A DNA stretch of 21,535 nucleotides, taken from JAXFQS01 sp034178815 (GTDB taxonomy: Bacteria; Verrucomicrobiota; Kiritimatiellia; RFP12; DVOR01). The translations under genes were made by a program, and so were the position numbers. The notes under the pieces were generated by a model, which did no database searches, had not been told where the DNA came from, and saw nothing but the letters and a program-made list of their open reading frames with translations. The stretch is taken from positions 1 through 21,535 of the forward strand of contig JAXFQS010000041.1 of NCBI GenBank assembly GCA_034178815.1. The letters run 5' to 3'. Shown piece after piece: positions 13,683 through 21,204 of the stretch; the stretch's first letter is position 1, and each line of letters starts with the position of its first letter.

Positions 13683-14408
13683 ATGAAGTTGATACCTTTT
13701 ATCACGGCTGGCTACCCTTCGCTGGAGGGATTCTTGCCGACCTTGCGCGAACTGGACGCGAACGGGGCGGATGTCATCGAGGTGGGGATTCCCTTTTCGG
13801 ATCCGGTTGCAGACGGGCCGGTCATTGAGGCGGCGTCGATTGTGGCGCGGCAGAACGGGGCATCGCTCAGGCGCATTCTGGACTTGCTGGAGGAACTCGG
13901 CCGGACGCGGGCGAAGTTGGTCTTGATGGGCTATATGAACCCCTTCCTGCAGTATGGTTTCGAGGCGTTGGCCGAGCGGTGCAAGCGGCTGGGAATCTAT
14001 GGTCTGATTATTCCCGATTTGCCGCTCGACGAAGATGCGCCGTACCGCGAAATCCTCGCCCGTGCGGGGATCCATCTCATCGCCCTGGTGGCGCCGAACA
14101 CGCCCGTGGAGCGGATGCGGCAGTACGCGAAAGTCGCGACCGGCTATGTCTATGTCGTCTCCTCGATGGGGGTCACCGGCGTGCGCAAGGAGATGCCGCC
14201 GGATCTCGCCGAGACGATGCGCCGGGCCCGTTCGGTCTTTAGCCTTCCACTTGCGCTCGGCTTCGGTCTCTCCACCCCCGAGCAACTCAAGGACATCCCG
14301 AGCGACTGCCTACCTGATGCGGTCATCTTTGGCTCCGCGCTGGTCAAACACTTGGGCGAAGGCGGCTCTGCGGCGGCGTTTATGCAGCGCTGGGCGAGCG
14401 TCAAGTAG
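13683..14408 (+). CDS. trpA: Tryptophan synthase alpha subunit
   Basis: Cleaves indole-3-glycerol phosphate to indole and glyceraldehyde 3-phosphate and channels indole to TrpB. The 241-residue protein has the catalytic pair E33 (EVGIPFSDP) and D44 (VADGPVIEA), spaced as in the Salmonella enzyme. The phosphate-binding loops are SSMGVTGVRKEM and LGFGLSTPEQL, with the last one near FGSALV. It starts 22 bases after trpB, with only a weak GGGA ribosome binding site, and is the last gene of the operon. It is followed by repeat-derived hairpins that may end the transcript. Confidence 0.95.
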   Translation: MKLIPFITAGYPSLEGFLPTLRELDANGADVIEVGIPFSDPVADGPVIEAASIVARQNGASLRRILDLLEELGRTRAKLVLMGYMNPFLQYGFEALAERCKRLGIYGLIIPDLPLDEDAPYREILARAGIHLIALVAPNTPVERMRQYAKVATGYVYVVSSMGVTGVRKEMPPDLAETMRRARSVFSLPLALGFGLSTPEQLKDIPSDCLPDAVIFGSALVKHLGEGGSAAAFMQRWASVK

Positions 14409-14463
14409 CCCATCTGCCCCTGCGCACCAGGAGGGGCGATTCGTTTCAACCTCCCTTAGCCGA

Positions 14464-14521
14464 ACCTGCCTAGGATTTCCTCCGGCAGGTAGGCAGGATT
14501 GCGCCCTCTTGGTGCCTACCT
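14464..14521. repeat. Two overlapping hairpins of the repeat family after trpA
   Basis: ACCTGCC (14464-14470) pairs with GGCAGGT (14484-14490). AGGTAGGCA (14487-14495) pairs with TGCCTACCT (14513-14521). The two stems share AGGT at 14487-14490, so only one can form at a time. GGGGCGATT (14433-14441) lies just upstream. Lying 56 bases after the trpA stop, it may act in transcription termination, though no T-tract follows. Confidence 0.65.
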
Positions 14522-14600
14522 CCCGGGACGCATGCGTCAAACCATTCGTCCCCGACGCCACGCGCCCAGCCACTTTCTCCCCTGCCGCGCCACATAACAC

Positions 14601-14629
14601 TTGCTTTCCCGCCCGCCTTTTGAGATAAT
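14601..14629 (+). promoter_or_regulatory. Promoter of the tRNA-Ser gene
   Basis: TTGCTT (14601-14606) and GATAAT (14624-14629) are separated by 17 bases, placing the start of transcription near 14636, about 17 bases before the tRNA. Confidence 0.7.
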
Positions 14630-14652
14630 AACCCCAATCTACATTTGACCTT

Positions 14653-14746
14653 GGAGAGATGGCCGAGTGGCTGAAGGCAGTGGTTTGCTAAACCGCCGTA
14701 TCGGGTCAAACTGGTACCGAGGGTTCGAATCCCTCTCTCTCCGCCA
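14653..14746 (+). tRNA. tRNA-Ser(GCU)
   Basis: A complete class II tRNA. The acceptor stem is GGAGAGA with TCTCTCC, followed by a G discriminator and an encoded CCA. The D-arm is GCCGAGTGGCTGAAGGC. The anticodon loop is TTGCTAA with anticodon GCU (reads AGC/AGU), closed by GTGGT and ACCGC. A long variable arm lies near CGTATCGGGTCAAACTGGTA, and the T-arm is GAGGG-TTCGAAT-CCCTC. The layout closely resembles bacterial tRNA-Ser(GCU). It has its own promoter and a terminator-like hairpin. Confidence 0.97.
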
Positions 14747-14763
14747 ACTTGAAATGAAGCAAG

Positions 14764-14796
14764 AGAGCGTCGGAATATCCGGCGCTCTTCTGCTTT
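14764..14796 (+). terminator. Rho-independent-type terminator after tRNA-Ser
   Basis: AGAGCGTCGG (14764-14773) pairs with CCGGCGCTCT (14779-14788) around a five-base loop, with one T-G wobble, and is followed by TCTGCTTTT. It ends the tRNA transcript and may also face the decayed helicase gene. Confidence 0.75.
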
Positions 14797-14874
14797 TCGG
14801 ATAGGATCGAGAATCGGTAAAGGGCACGGCGGAGAGCCCCCAAGTGTAGTTTCCATAGGCGCTTTCTGGGAGCC

Positions 14875-16722
14875 TTACGCCGCGACGGCGAACTCAAAAC
14901 CATCCGCATCCTCGCCGCCGACATCTATTCTGCCACCGCCAGTCAACGCGCTCAGTAGCGCCTCGTTCTTGGCTAGGATGCCCGTGAGCGTCTTGCGGAA
15001 GGAGAAGACCGAACTTTCTAGACGCTTGAGGACATTAATGACCATCAGGTTCTTGATTGTGTATTCGCGGCCTTCCTGGTGAATCGTGCCGCCGCGGCGG
15101 GTGTGCGTCACCGTGAGGTCGTCGTAGTACGCCTTGCGGCTGGGGAGAATGTACGCGGTCGGCGTGTAGATGCAGAAGGAACAAGCAAGGAGGGCATCGT
15201 TCAGTTCCTTGATCTTGACGGCTGTGGGGTCGGTCGAAATGGGCCACTGTTCGCTCTGCGAGGATAGGTGGGTGGGGAACTTGCCGATGGCTGAGGTATC
15301 GTAGAATCGCTCAATGTGCTTGCGCGAGCGGGCGATGGTGACGGCATCGAGCAATTCAAGGAAGTCCGATGGCAAAACCTTGAAGAGCGCCTCCGCCGTG
15401 CGCGGGCCCTCGTCATTCTCCGCCCAACTATCAAAGGCGCGTTCCGCGTCCCTGAAGATAGCCTCGACGGTGCGTTTGCCTGTCCCCAAAACCTTGTTCA
15501 TCTCGGAGGCCCCTCCACCGTAGGCAAGGCGGAGTTGATTGCGAAGGTCGGTGAAGCGGTTGTTGACCGGTGTCGCGGAGAGCATCAACACCTTTGTTTT
15601 CACGCCTTCGTGCATCACCTTGCGCATCAGCGTCTGGTAGCGCGTCTCTCGGTCGAGGTAGTCGCTCCTGTCGTTGCGGAAGTTGTGTGACTCGTCGATA
15701 ACCACAAGGTCGTAGCCGCCCCAGTTGACTTTGGCGAGGTCAAGGCCGTTGGAGTGCCCGCGTTCACGCTGGACATCCGTATGGCAGAGGCCGAGGACAT
15801 TCTTGTTCCGTAGTTCGTAGTAGCGGATGACGGCGAGCGCCGTAAAGGTCTTTCCAAGCCCGACAAAATCCGCAAGAATGCAGCCTGAATACTTCTCCAA
15901 CTTGTTGATGATGGCAATCGCCGCATCACGCTGGAAGTCAAAGAGTTTCTTCCACACCAGCGAATCCTCGTAGCCGATGGCGGCGTTGGGCATCGTGTCC
16001 TCGTCAAAGTCCGTCAACGCGTCCTCAAAGAGGTACTTGAGAACAAGGAAGTAGACCAGTTCCGGCGCGTTATCGCAATAGACAGTCGAGATCAACTCAG
16101 CCAGTTGCTCCGTCACATCCCGCAGCGTCCCGCTCGCCCAGACCTCCACGAGACGGTTTCTGTACATCGCGGCGGCCGCTCCGTTCACACGCGTCGAAAT
16201 CGCCGAAGGATACTTCCCGCGTTCGTAGCCGAGCGCCTCGGCCGTGAAGCCGTTTAGCGGATGATAGCCAATGCAGCCTGCCGCCGTCTCAACGACAATG
16301 ACCACATCCTGAATCTGGCCGAACTCGGCGACAGAGGCGAACTTGACTTTGCCACTCCGAATCCACGCTCCGCATCGCTTGGCTACTGCCTTCTGCATCA
16401 ATCGGTTGCGGAGGCGGATCTCGTACTCGGATCCCCAAAGGCTCGCCTAGCCCACGCCGGGGATGAAGAACTCGCGCCGCTCCTTCCGAATGCGTTCCTT
16501 GGCAGCGATCTGCGTCTGAAATACGGGGACGGAAAATACGAAGCGAACAGACCGTACTCGTTCCAGTTCGTCGGCCAGGTACTCGAAGGCAGACAGTGAG
16601 AACGCCGAGGAAGAGATGTACACCGAAGCGTCTTCAACAAGAAGATTCGCTATAGCATCCCCCAACCGAGATGTCACATTGTCAGTTGCAGCCGGAATTC
16701 CCGATGTCGAATCGTGCAGCAT
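14875..16722 (-). pseudogene. Decayed PLD-domain/SNF2 helicase gene (nonsense, internal deletion, 3' truncation)
   Basis: A remnant of a large SNF2-type helicase with an N-terminal PLD-like region, a family usually about 1,000 residues long and often found in defence islands. The ATG at 16722 follows AGAGG. The frame reads 91 residues to a TAG at 16447-16449, then continues in the same frame with LWGSEYEIRLRNRL, as homologs do, so a single base change (probably Glu to stop) splits it. Downstream are Walker A GLGKT, the DEAH-type box VVIDESHNF, and SATPVNNRFTDLRNQL. Near 15783 VLGLC joins directly to HTDVQRERG; family members have roughly 35-40 more residues there, so an in-frame deletion removed motif Ia. 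The gene stops at 14875, before the C-terminal helicase lobe. TAG is an ordinary stop in this window (trpA, trpB, GH-A), so recoding is unlikely. The product should be inactive. Confidence 0.82.
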
Positions 16723-17251
16723 TGTTTCCTCTTAATCCGTCTTTAGACATAATTAAAGCGTCTTTGGCGGATTGACGCTAGGTAAAACTCCCGTTCGAAA
16801 AACCTTGACGCCTCCCCAGCACACCTTGCTCCCGGGGCTATGCGGCACATTGCCCCAAGGCCCTGAACCCAAGTTCCCGGCTTAAGTTGTCTCGTTGCTG
16901 AACGGATGATGGGTGGAACAGCGGACTTTATTTAGCCTCAGACTTTTTCACTATTGCCGAGGGATGGACTGTTTCCACAACTTGTGCTTGCCCCCCATAC
17001 GCTAATGCCACCTGTCTCCCTTTCGGAATTTGAAAAACAAGTGACAATCCTCCATCACGCGGGCTAAGGCAGGAATTCCCCCAACAAGTAGACACCCAAG
17101 CCCCTCCAAGGTGCCTACCCTCCGGGGATGAAGGTGCCTACCTTTCGGCTCCGCTCCGCGCCCCCTCTGCCAGAACGGCGAACTCTCCCCACGACCGGCG
17201 GCCGTGGAACCCTCCAAACGATGGGCGGCGAGGCGTGAAACCTAAGGCGGG
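16723..17251. other. Intergenic region without a gene, partly AT-richer
   Basis: This 529-base gap lies upstream of the decayed helicase and downstream of the last carbohydrate gene. Parts of 16730-17030 are visibly richer in A and T than the rest, fitting foreign or decaying DNA. A tandem pair of repeat units lies at 17108-17144. Frames are short and have no recognisable motif. Confidence 0.55.
17108..17144. repeat. Tandem pair of AAGGT/ACCTT repeat units
   Basis: AAGGTGCCTACC occurs at 17108-17119 and again at 17131-17142, 23 bases apart, separated by CTCCGGGGATG. The second copy extends to a full AAGGTGCCTACCTT (17131-17144), which is AAGGTAGGCACCTT on the minus strand, flanked by the usual CCGA. 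It lies about 110 bases past the stop codon of the minus-strand hydrolase. Confidence 0.75.
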
Positions 17252-19864
17252 CTACTCGCGGGTCAAACGGTCGATGCAGGCACCCACGGCGTTGCGCCAC
17301 CAATCGACTCGCTTCTGGGAGGGGGATTGGATGATTCCGGGGCAGGCCTCGAGCAACACGCGAGCTTGGCGCGGAACAGCCTTGCCGCTAGCCTCCAGAC
17401 GGGCGATTTCACGCTTGAGGCGATCCATATAGGCCACATCCTCCAGCCCCTCGCGAAACGCCTCGAACCGCTTGGTCGTGACAAACTTCCGGTCGTTCCC
17501 GACCCACATAATGCCATCATCATAGCCGTCGGACGAGTCGAACCCATCATCCCCCTCGCGCCCGCCGGAACACCACATTGCCGCCCCGTCGAGCCCCATC
17601 CGGTAGCACTCCCACAACCACAAACGGTAGTACGAGAGCAGATCCTGCGACTGCATATAAAGCCAGCACTGATAACTCCACACCTCGCACCCCTTCCGCC
17701 GAAGATAGCCAATCGCCTCAGGCCCCCGCTGAGGATCCTTGCAGAGATCGTGTATCAGCGTCCACTGCCGATAGAAATCCGCCAGCCCGGCCCGCTCGAT
17801 GTCCTCGATGGCAGCCCCGTGCGGCGGCGGAACAGAGAGCCAGACATTCTGGAACCACCAGTTCGTACAGACATTCCAAACCGCCTGACGCCGGGCAGCC
17901 TCCTTGGGAATATCGTCCTTCCGGAACTCATCGGCAATGAGCGACTTGAAGATGAAATCGCCATCCTTAAAGCCCATTGCATAGAGCCGATCCGACATTA
18001 TTTTGAACCACTCCGGAGAGGATGGCGTACTCCACCCGAAGACAAACTTCATTCCCAGCCGCTTCGCCGCCTGAAAGAACGCCTCATTCGCCGTCCGAGC
18101 CAGTTCCGGATCGAAATCCTGCGCGAACTTCGCCCGCGGCGGCGCATACCAATCCTGCTCCGTCAACCCGTAAGTGTAGAGATGACCTTTCGTCCAACCG
18201 TGCGAAACATGGTAATCATGCATCCGCTCCAGCACCTGCACCTCATCATTATTCCACTGGTGCGGCCCCCAAAAGAAAGACTTGAGCGGCCACTCCCGGG
18301 GCTCAGGAAGCGAAAAGTTCCATACCCGCGCCGAAACCGGAAGCGTGCGCACCGCGACACGGCTCTCATACGCCGGCTTGAGCGCAATCCCCGTACAGTA
18401 CTCCCCCGGCTTGACGCCACGCGAATTGAACACAACCCACACCCGAGTCGAACACCCCGGCGTCAGCGTGACAATGTTGCCGTCGCAACGAATCAGCGGC
18501 GCCGTAATCACCCCATTGCCATAGCGGATGAACGGCTCCTGGTAGACCTCGAACGCATCGCACGAGAGAAACTTGCCATTCTTCCGGAGCGTCTGAGGCA
18601 CCAGCCGCAAATCCAACCGAAGCCCGCACAGCAACCCCGTCATATTCAAGCAGACCGCCTCGCGCTCGTTCCCAGCCTGACAAAACGCAAGCGATACCAC
18701 GCTCGAAGCACGGGCAGGAGGCTCATCCGAAGGCGAGCCCGTCGCCCACTTGTCCGTTTCCCAGACCAGATACGCCTGACTGGAAGCATAACGGCAAAAC
18801 CCCTCATACTCCGAAAACAGCCCGTCGATAGCCTCCCGCGGCGGCAGACGCCTCCCCGCGAGCGTCTCCCGGTGCTTCGCCTCGAACGCCTCCAACGCAC
18901 CGGAAACCTGCTCGACCGCCTGCAAAGCCTCCCCATAGACCTCAAGCCGTCTGTCCAGACAAGCCGTAGCCGCCCGCACCTCCCGTATGTGCGCCGACAG
19001 CGCCTCAAAACGCCTATAAAAACGCCGAAGCGACATCTCCTTCCGGTAGGCTTCCGCCTCCGCCACAGCCTCGGACGAAGCCCCCGAAGGCGGCAGAAAC
19101 TGCAAACGGGCGAAGTTCTTCTGTTGCCCATAGCCCCCCGAAACAAGATGCGGAAATGTCCCGCTATCATTCGTCGCCCGAACCGAACGGCAAAGCCGAA
19201 TCCCCCATACATCGCCGCCAAACGGCCGGTCTACAGGAATCCCGTCAAAGGGAATCTTCAGTTCGAAACTCCAGCCGTCGGACGAACGCCGGACACGCAC
19301 CTGAGAACCCTTTGCGTGGAATCCCTTCGCACTGTCGCACAAGTCCGCCATAGCCCCGAGCGGATTGATGACATACTGGTAGAGATGCCGCCGATCCGAG
19401 GCATCCTGCAGGTAAAAAAAGAGTTCGACACAGTCATCCTCCCACACCGACAGGTCATTCTGGTCGTACCGCGCGGTCATCTGCTCCATCGGCTGACGGC
19501 AGACGCCTCCGATATAGAGCGCCGTCTTCGAATAGAGCAGGCGAACATCACTCTTGTAGGGGAACTCCTTGGGGTTCTCGCCCGGAGTCCAAAAGCGCGA
19601 ATGGGCGGGTGCCGTCTCCCAGATCGGGTTGCTTCGCGAGCCATCAATGGCGAAGTCCGGAACGCAGGCGGCGGTGACACTCTCCGGTCTGTCCGCCAAC
19701 GGTTGTTTGCCGGCAGAGGTTCCCTGCACGGAAATCGGCAGGTAGACGCGCCCCTTGGGCATCAGAGGGACGAAGTCCGACTGCACTGCGGTTGGGTGCG
19801 CAACAGCGAAGTTGGCGGCGAGACAGGAAATCACCGCCAAGGATGGCAGAAGACGGCAAGGCAT
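17252..19864 (-). CDS. Secreted CBM9-like plus DUF4091/GH123-like glycoside hydrolase
   Basis: An 870-residue secreted protein. It has a signal peptide (about 1-22), a CBM9-like domain (about 65-258, motif DDCVELFF), a helical and probably coiled-coil stretch (265-345), a beta-sandwich (about 385-515) and a barrel (about 520-800). The barrel has the Asp-Glu pair D645-E646 in SLIADEF, the arrangement used in GH123 N-acetyl-beta-galactosaminidases, where the substrate N-acetyl group helps catalysis. The C-terminal RFEAFREGLEDVAYMDRL is typical of DUF4091 proteins. Hexosaminidase activity is therefore possible but not shown. The ATG at 19864 has no ribosome binding site and lies six bases after the SUMF1-fold gene, so translation probably depends on reinitiation. 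The 5' part uses C-ending codons, most of the rest G-ending. Confidence 0.82.
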   Translation of the reverse strand: MPCRLLPSLAVISCLAANFAVAHPTAVQSDFVPLMPKGRVYLPISVQGTSAGKQPLADRPESVTAACVPDFAIDGSRSNPIWETAPAHSRFWTPGENPKEFPYKSDVRLLYSKTALYIGGVCRQPMEQMTARYDQNDLSVWEDDCVELFFYLQDASDRRHLYQYVINPLGAMADLCDSAKGFHAKGSQVRVRRSSDGWSFELKIPFDGIPVDRPFGGDVWGIRLCRSVRATNDSGTFPHLVSGGYGQQKNFARLQFLPPSGASSEAVAEAEAYRKEMSLRRFYRRFEALSAHIREVRAATACLDRRLEVYGEALQAVEQVSGALEAFEAKHRETLAGRRLPPREAIDGLFSEYEGFCRYASSQAYLVWETDKWATGSPSDEPPARASSVVSLAFCQAGNEREAVCLNMTGLLCGLRLDLRLVPQTLRKNGKFLSCDAFEVYQEPFIRYGNGVITAPLIRCDGNIVTLTPGCSTRVWVVFNSRGVKPGEYCTGIALKPAYESRVAVRTLPVSARVWNFSLPEPREWPLKSFFWGPHQWNNDEVQVLERMHDYHVSHGWTKGHLYTYGLTEQDWYAPPRAKFAQDFDPELARTANEAFFQAAKRLGMKFVFGWSTPSSPEWFKIMSDRLYAMGFKDGDFIFKSLIADEFRKDDIPKEAARRQAVWNVCTNWWFQNVWLSVPPPHGAAIEDIERAGLADFYRQWTLIHDLCKDPQRGPEAIGYLRRKGCEVWSYQCWLYMQSQDLLSYYRLWLWECYRMGLDGAAMWCSGGREGDDGFDSSDGYDDGIMWVGNDRKFVTTKRFEAFREGLEDVAYMDRLKREIARLEASGKAVPRQARVLLEACPGIIQSPSQKRVDWWRNAVGACIDRLTRE

Positions 19865-19870
19865 CGGCGT

Positions 19871-21178
19871 TTATTCGATGGTCAAAGATAGGCGCACGCC
19901 GATCTTCCTGTTATCCTTCCAATTACCAGACTCGACAACATCAGTCCGCCAAAGCGTAATGCTCTCGGAATCACCCTCGTAGTTTCCACCCATCACGCGG
20001 AGATAGACTGATTCGGTGTCGCTACGGCCTGCGGGATCGACCAACGGGTTGGTTTTGGTGCCGAGAGTGGCATCGCCTTTTGTCTCGCGTAGCCAGGCTT
20101 GCTCATCGGCGATGGCGTGCTTGTTCCAAACCTCGAGGACTTCGCCGGTGCACTCTTCGACATTGCCGAGCATATCGTAGAGTCCTAGGTCGTTGGGGAC
20201 ATAAGTGCCGACTGCGGCGGTGCCGGCGGAAAGGTCGGAATCGGTCGAGGAGGCGTTGCCCGTGGAGTTGGCGGCGCAGCGAGCAACATCCCCGAGGGAG
20301 GGTTGCTGACCGTTGACATAGTAGATATAGAATTCGCCCTTGGGCGGGATAGCGCCCTGCGCGGCCCATTGCCACTGAGCGTAGGTCGGCAAGGAGAAGG
20401 GAAGCCCGGTGCGGGCGCGCAAACGACCGAAGAAACTGTCCGCGGAAATCATATCAGCGTGGCTATGGATGGTCTTGAAGATTCCGGTCAAGTGGTCTTT
20501 GTAGATGACATTCTCGACGGGTCTTGAGTCTCTACAGGAGACATTGGCGAACTTGGAGGGCCAGAGGCCAGTGACGAGGGCGAATTGCTTTTGGGTCAAC
20601 TCGAAGACGGCAATGTAGTAGTCCTTGGTCTGGGTGGCGAAGATGGAGTTGACATCGTCGGTAGCCCAGCCGAGGCACTGGACGGAGAGGGGGCGGCGAA
20701 CGCGACGGAACCATAGTTCCGTAGTCTGGCAAGGTTCTCCCGTCGCGCCGCGAACATGTGCCGGGGGCTTGGTGGAGTAGCGAACGGGATATTTGGCCGC
20801 ATCCGGGCCTGCGGAGAGGTCGATGACAAGATAGAGCGGGTCGGTGGAGTCGTTGTAGGGATAGACGCTGACGGCGAACTTGATGTCATTGGCGCGGACA
20901 CCAGGATAGTCGGCGCCGAAGTTCCAGGTGATGCGGTTCTTGCCGTTGACGGCGATGGGGTCGTTGGCGTATTGGGTGGCGAGGTAGGTCTTGGAGCCGT
21001 CGGAGTTCTTGGCTTCGACGCGGACGCGATAGGCTTCGCCTGCGGGGGCTGAGAGGGTGAAGTCGATGTCGACGAGGTTGTTCCAGGGCCAACGCTGCTT
21101 GGCCGTGACGGAGGAGATTTCGACGGCTTGCAGGAGGGCTGCGGAGCAGAAGGTCAGGATCGCGAGGAGGGTTTTCAT
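19871..21178 (-). CDS. Secreted SUMF1-fold (formylglycine-generating-enzyme-like) protein, catalytic cysteines absent
   Basis: A 435-residue protein with a signal peptide (1-18, LLAILTFCSAALLQA), an N-terminal Ig-like region (about 19-130, starting ISSVTAKQRWPWNNLVDI), and a C-terminal SUMF1/FGE-sulfatase domain. The latter shows YYIAVFELTQKQFALVTG, LPTYAQWQWAAQGA, PNDLGLYDMLGNVEECTG and GVRLSL at the end. Active formylglycine-generating enzymes carry two cysteines after the RGGS segment; here MGGNYEGDSESITLWR has none, so sulfatase activation is unlikely and a binding or structural role is more plausible. I chose the ATG at 21178 because the signal peptide follows it and AAGGA lies about ten bases upstream. 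It begins 26 bases after the preceding gene and ends six bases before the hydrolase, so the three form an operon. Confidence 0.82.
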   Translation of the reverse strand: MKTLLAILTFCSAALLQAVEISSVTAKQRWPWNNLVDIDFTLSAPAGEAYRVRVEAKNSDGSKTYLATQYANDPIAVNGKNRITWNFGADYPGVRANDIKFAVSVYPYNDSTDPLYLVIDLSAGPDAAKYPVRYSTKPPAHVRGATGEPCQTTELWFRRVRRPLSVQCLGWATDDVNSIFATQTKDYYIAVFELTQKQFALVTGLWPSKFANVSCRDSRPVENVIYKDHLTGIFKTIHSHADMISADSFFGRLRARTGLPFSLPTYAQWQWAAQGAIPPKGEFYIYYVNGQQPSLGDVARCAANSTGNASSTDSDLSAGTAAVGTYVPNDLGLYDMLGNVEECTGEVLEVWNKHAIADEQAWLRETKGDATLGTKTNPLVDPAGRSDTESVYLRVMGGNYEGDSESITLWRTDVVESGNWKDNRKIGVRLSLTIE

Positions 21179-21204
21179 ATTGCGTTTTCCTTTTTCTTGT
21201 CGGG

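Noticed and set aside
14706..14924. Minus-strand frame across the tRNA ending in LAEREGFEPSVPV
   Set aside because: This peptide is the well-known artefact of translating the antisense of a tRNA-Ser and its T-arm; the tRNA itself is clear.
16447..16449. TAG read through as an amino acid in the helicase
   Set aside because: Several intact genes here (trpA, trpB, the GH-A hydrolase) end in TAG, and the same gene has two further lesions, so decay is the simpler explanation.
17327..19891. 854-codon plus-strand frame opposite the CBM9/GH123-like gene
   Set aside because: It is a shadow of the real gene caused by high GC; its translation is rich in Arg and Pro with no domain, whereas the minus strand shows clear domains.
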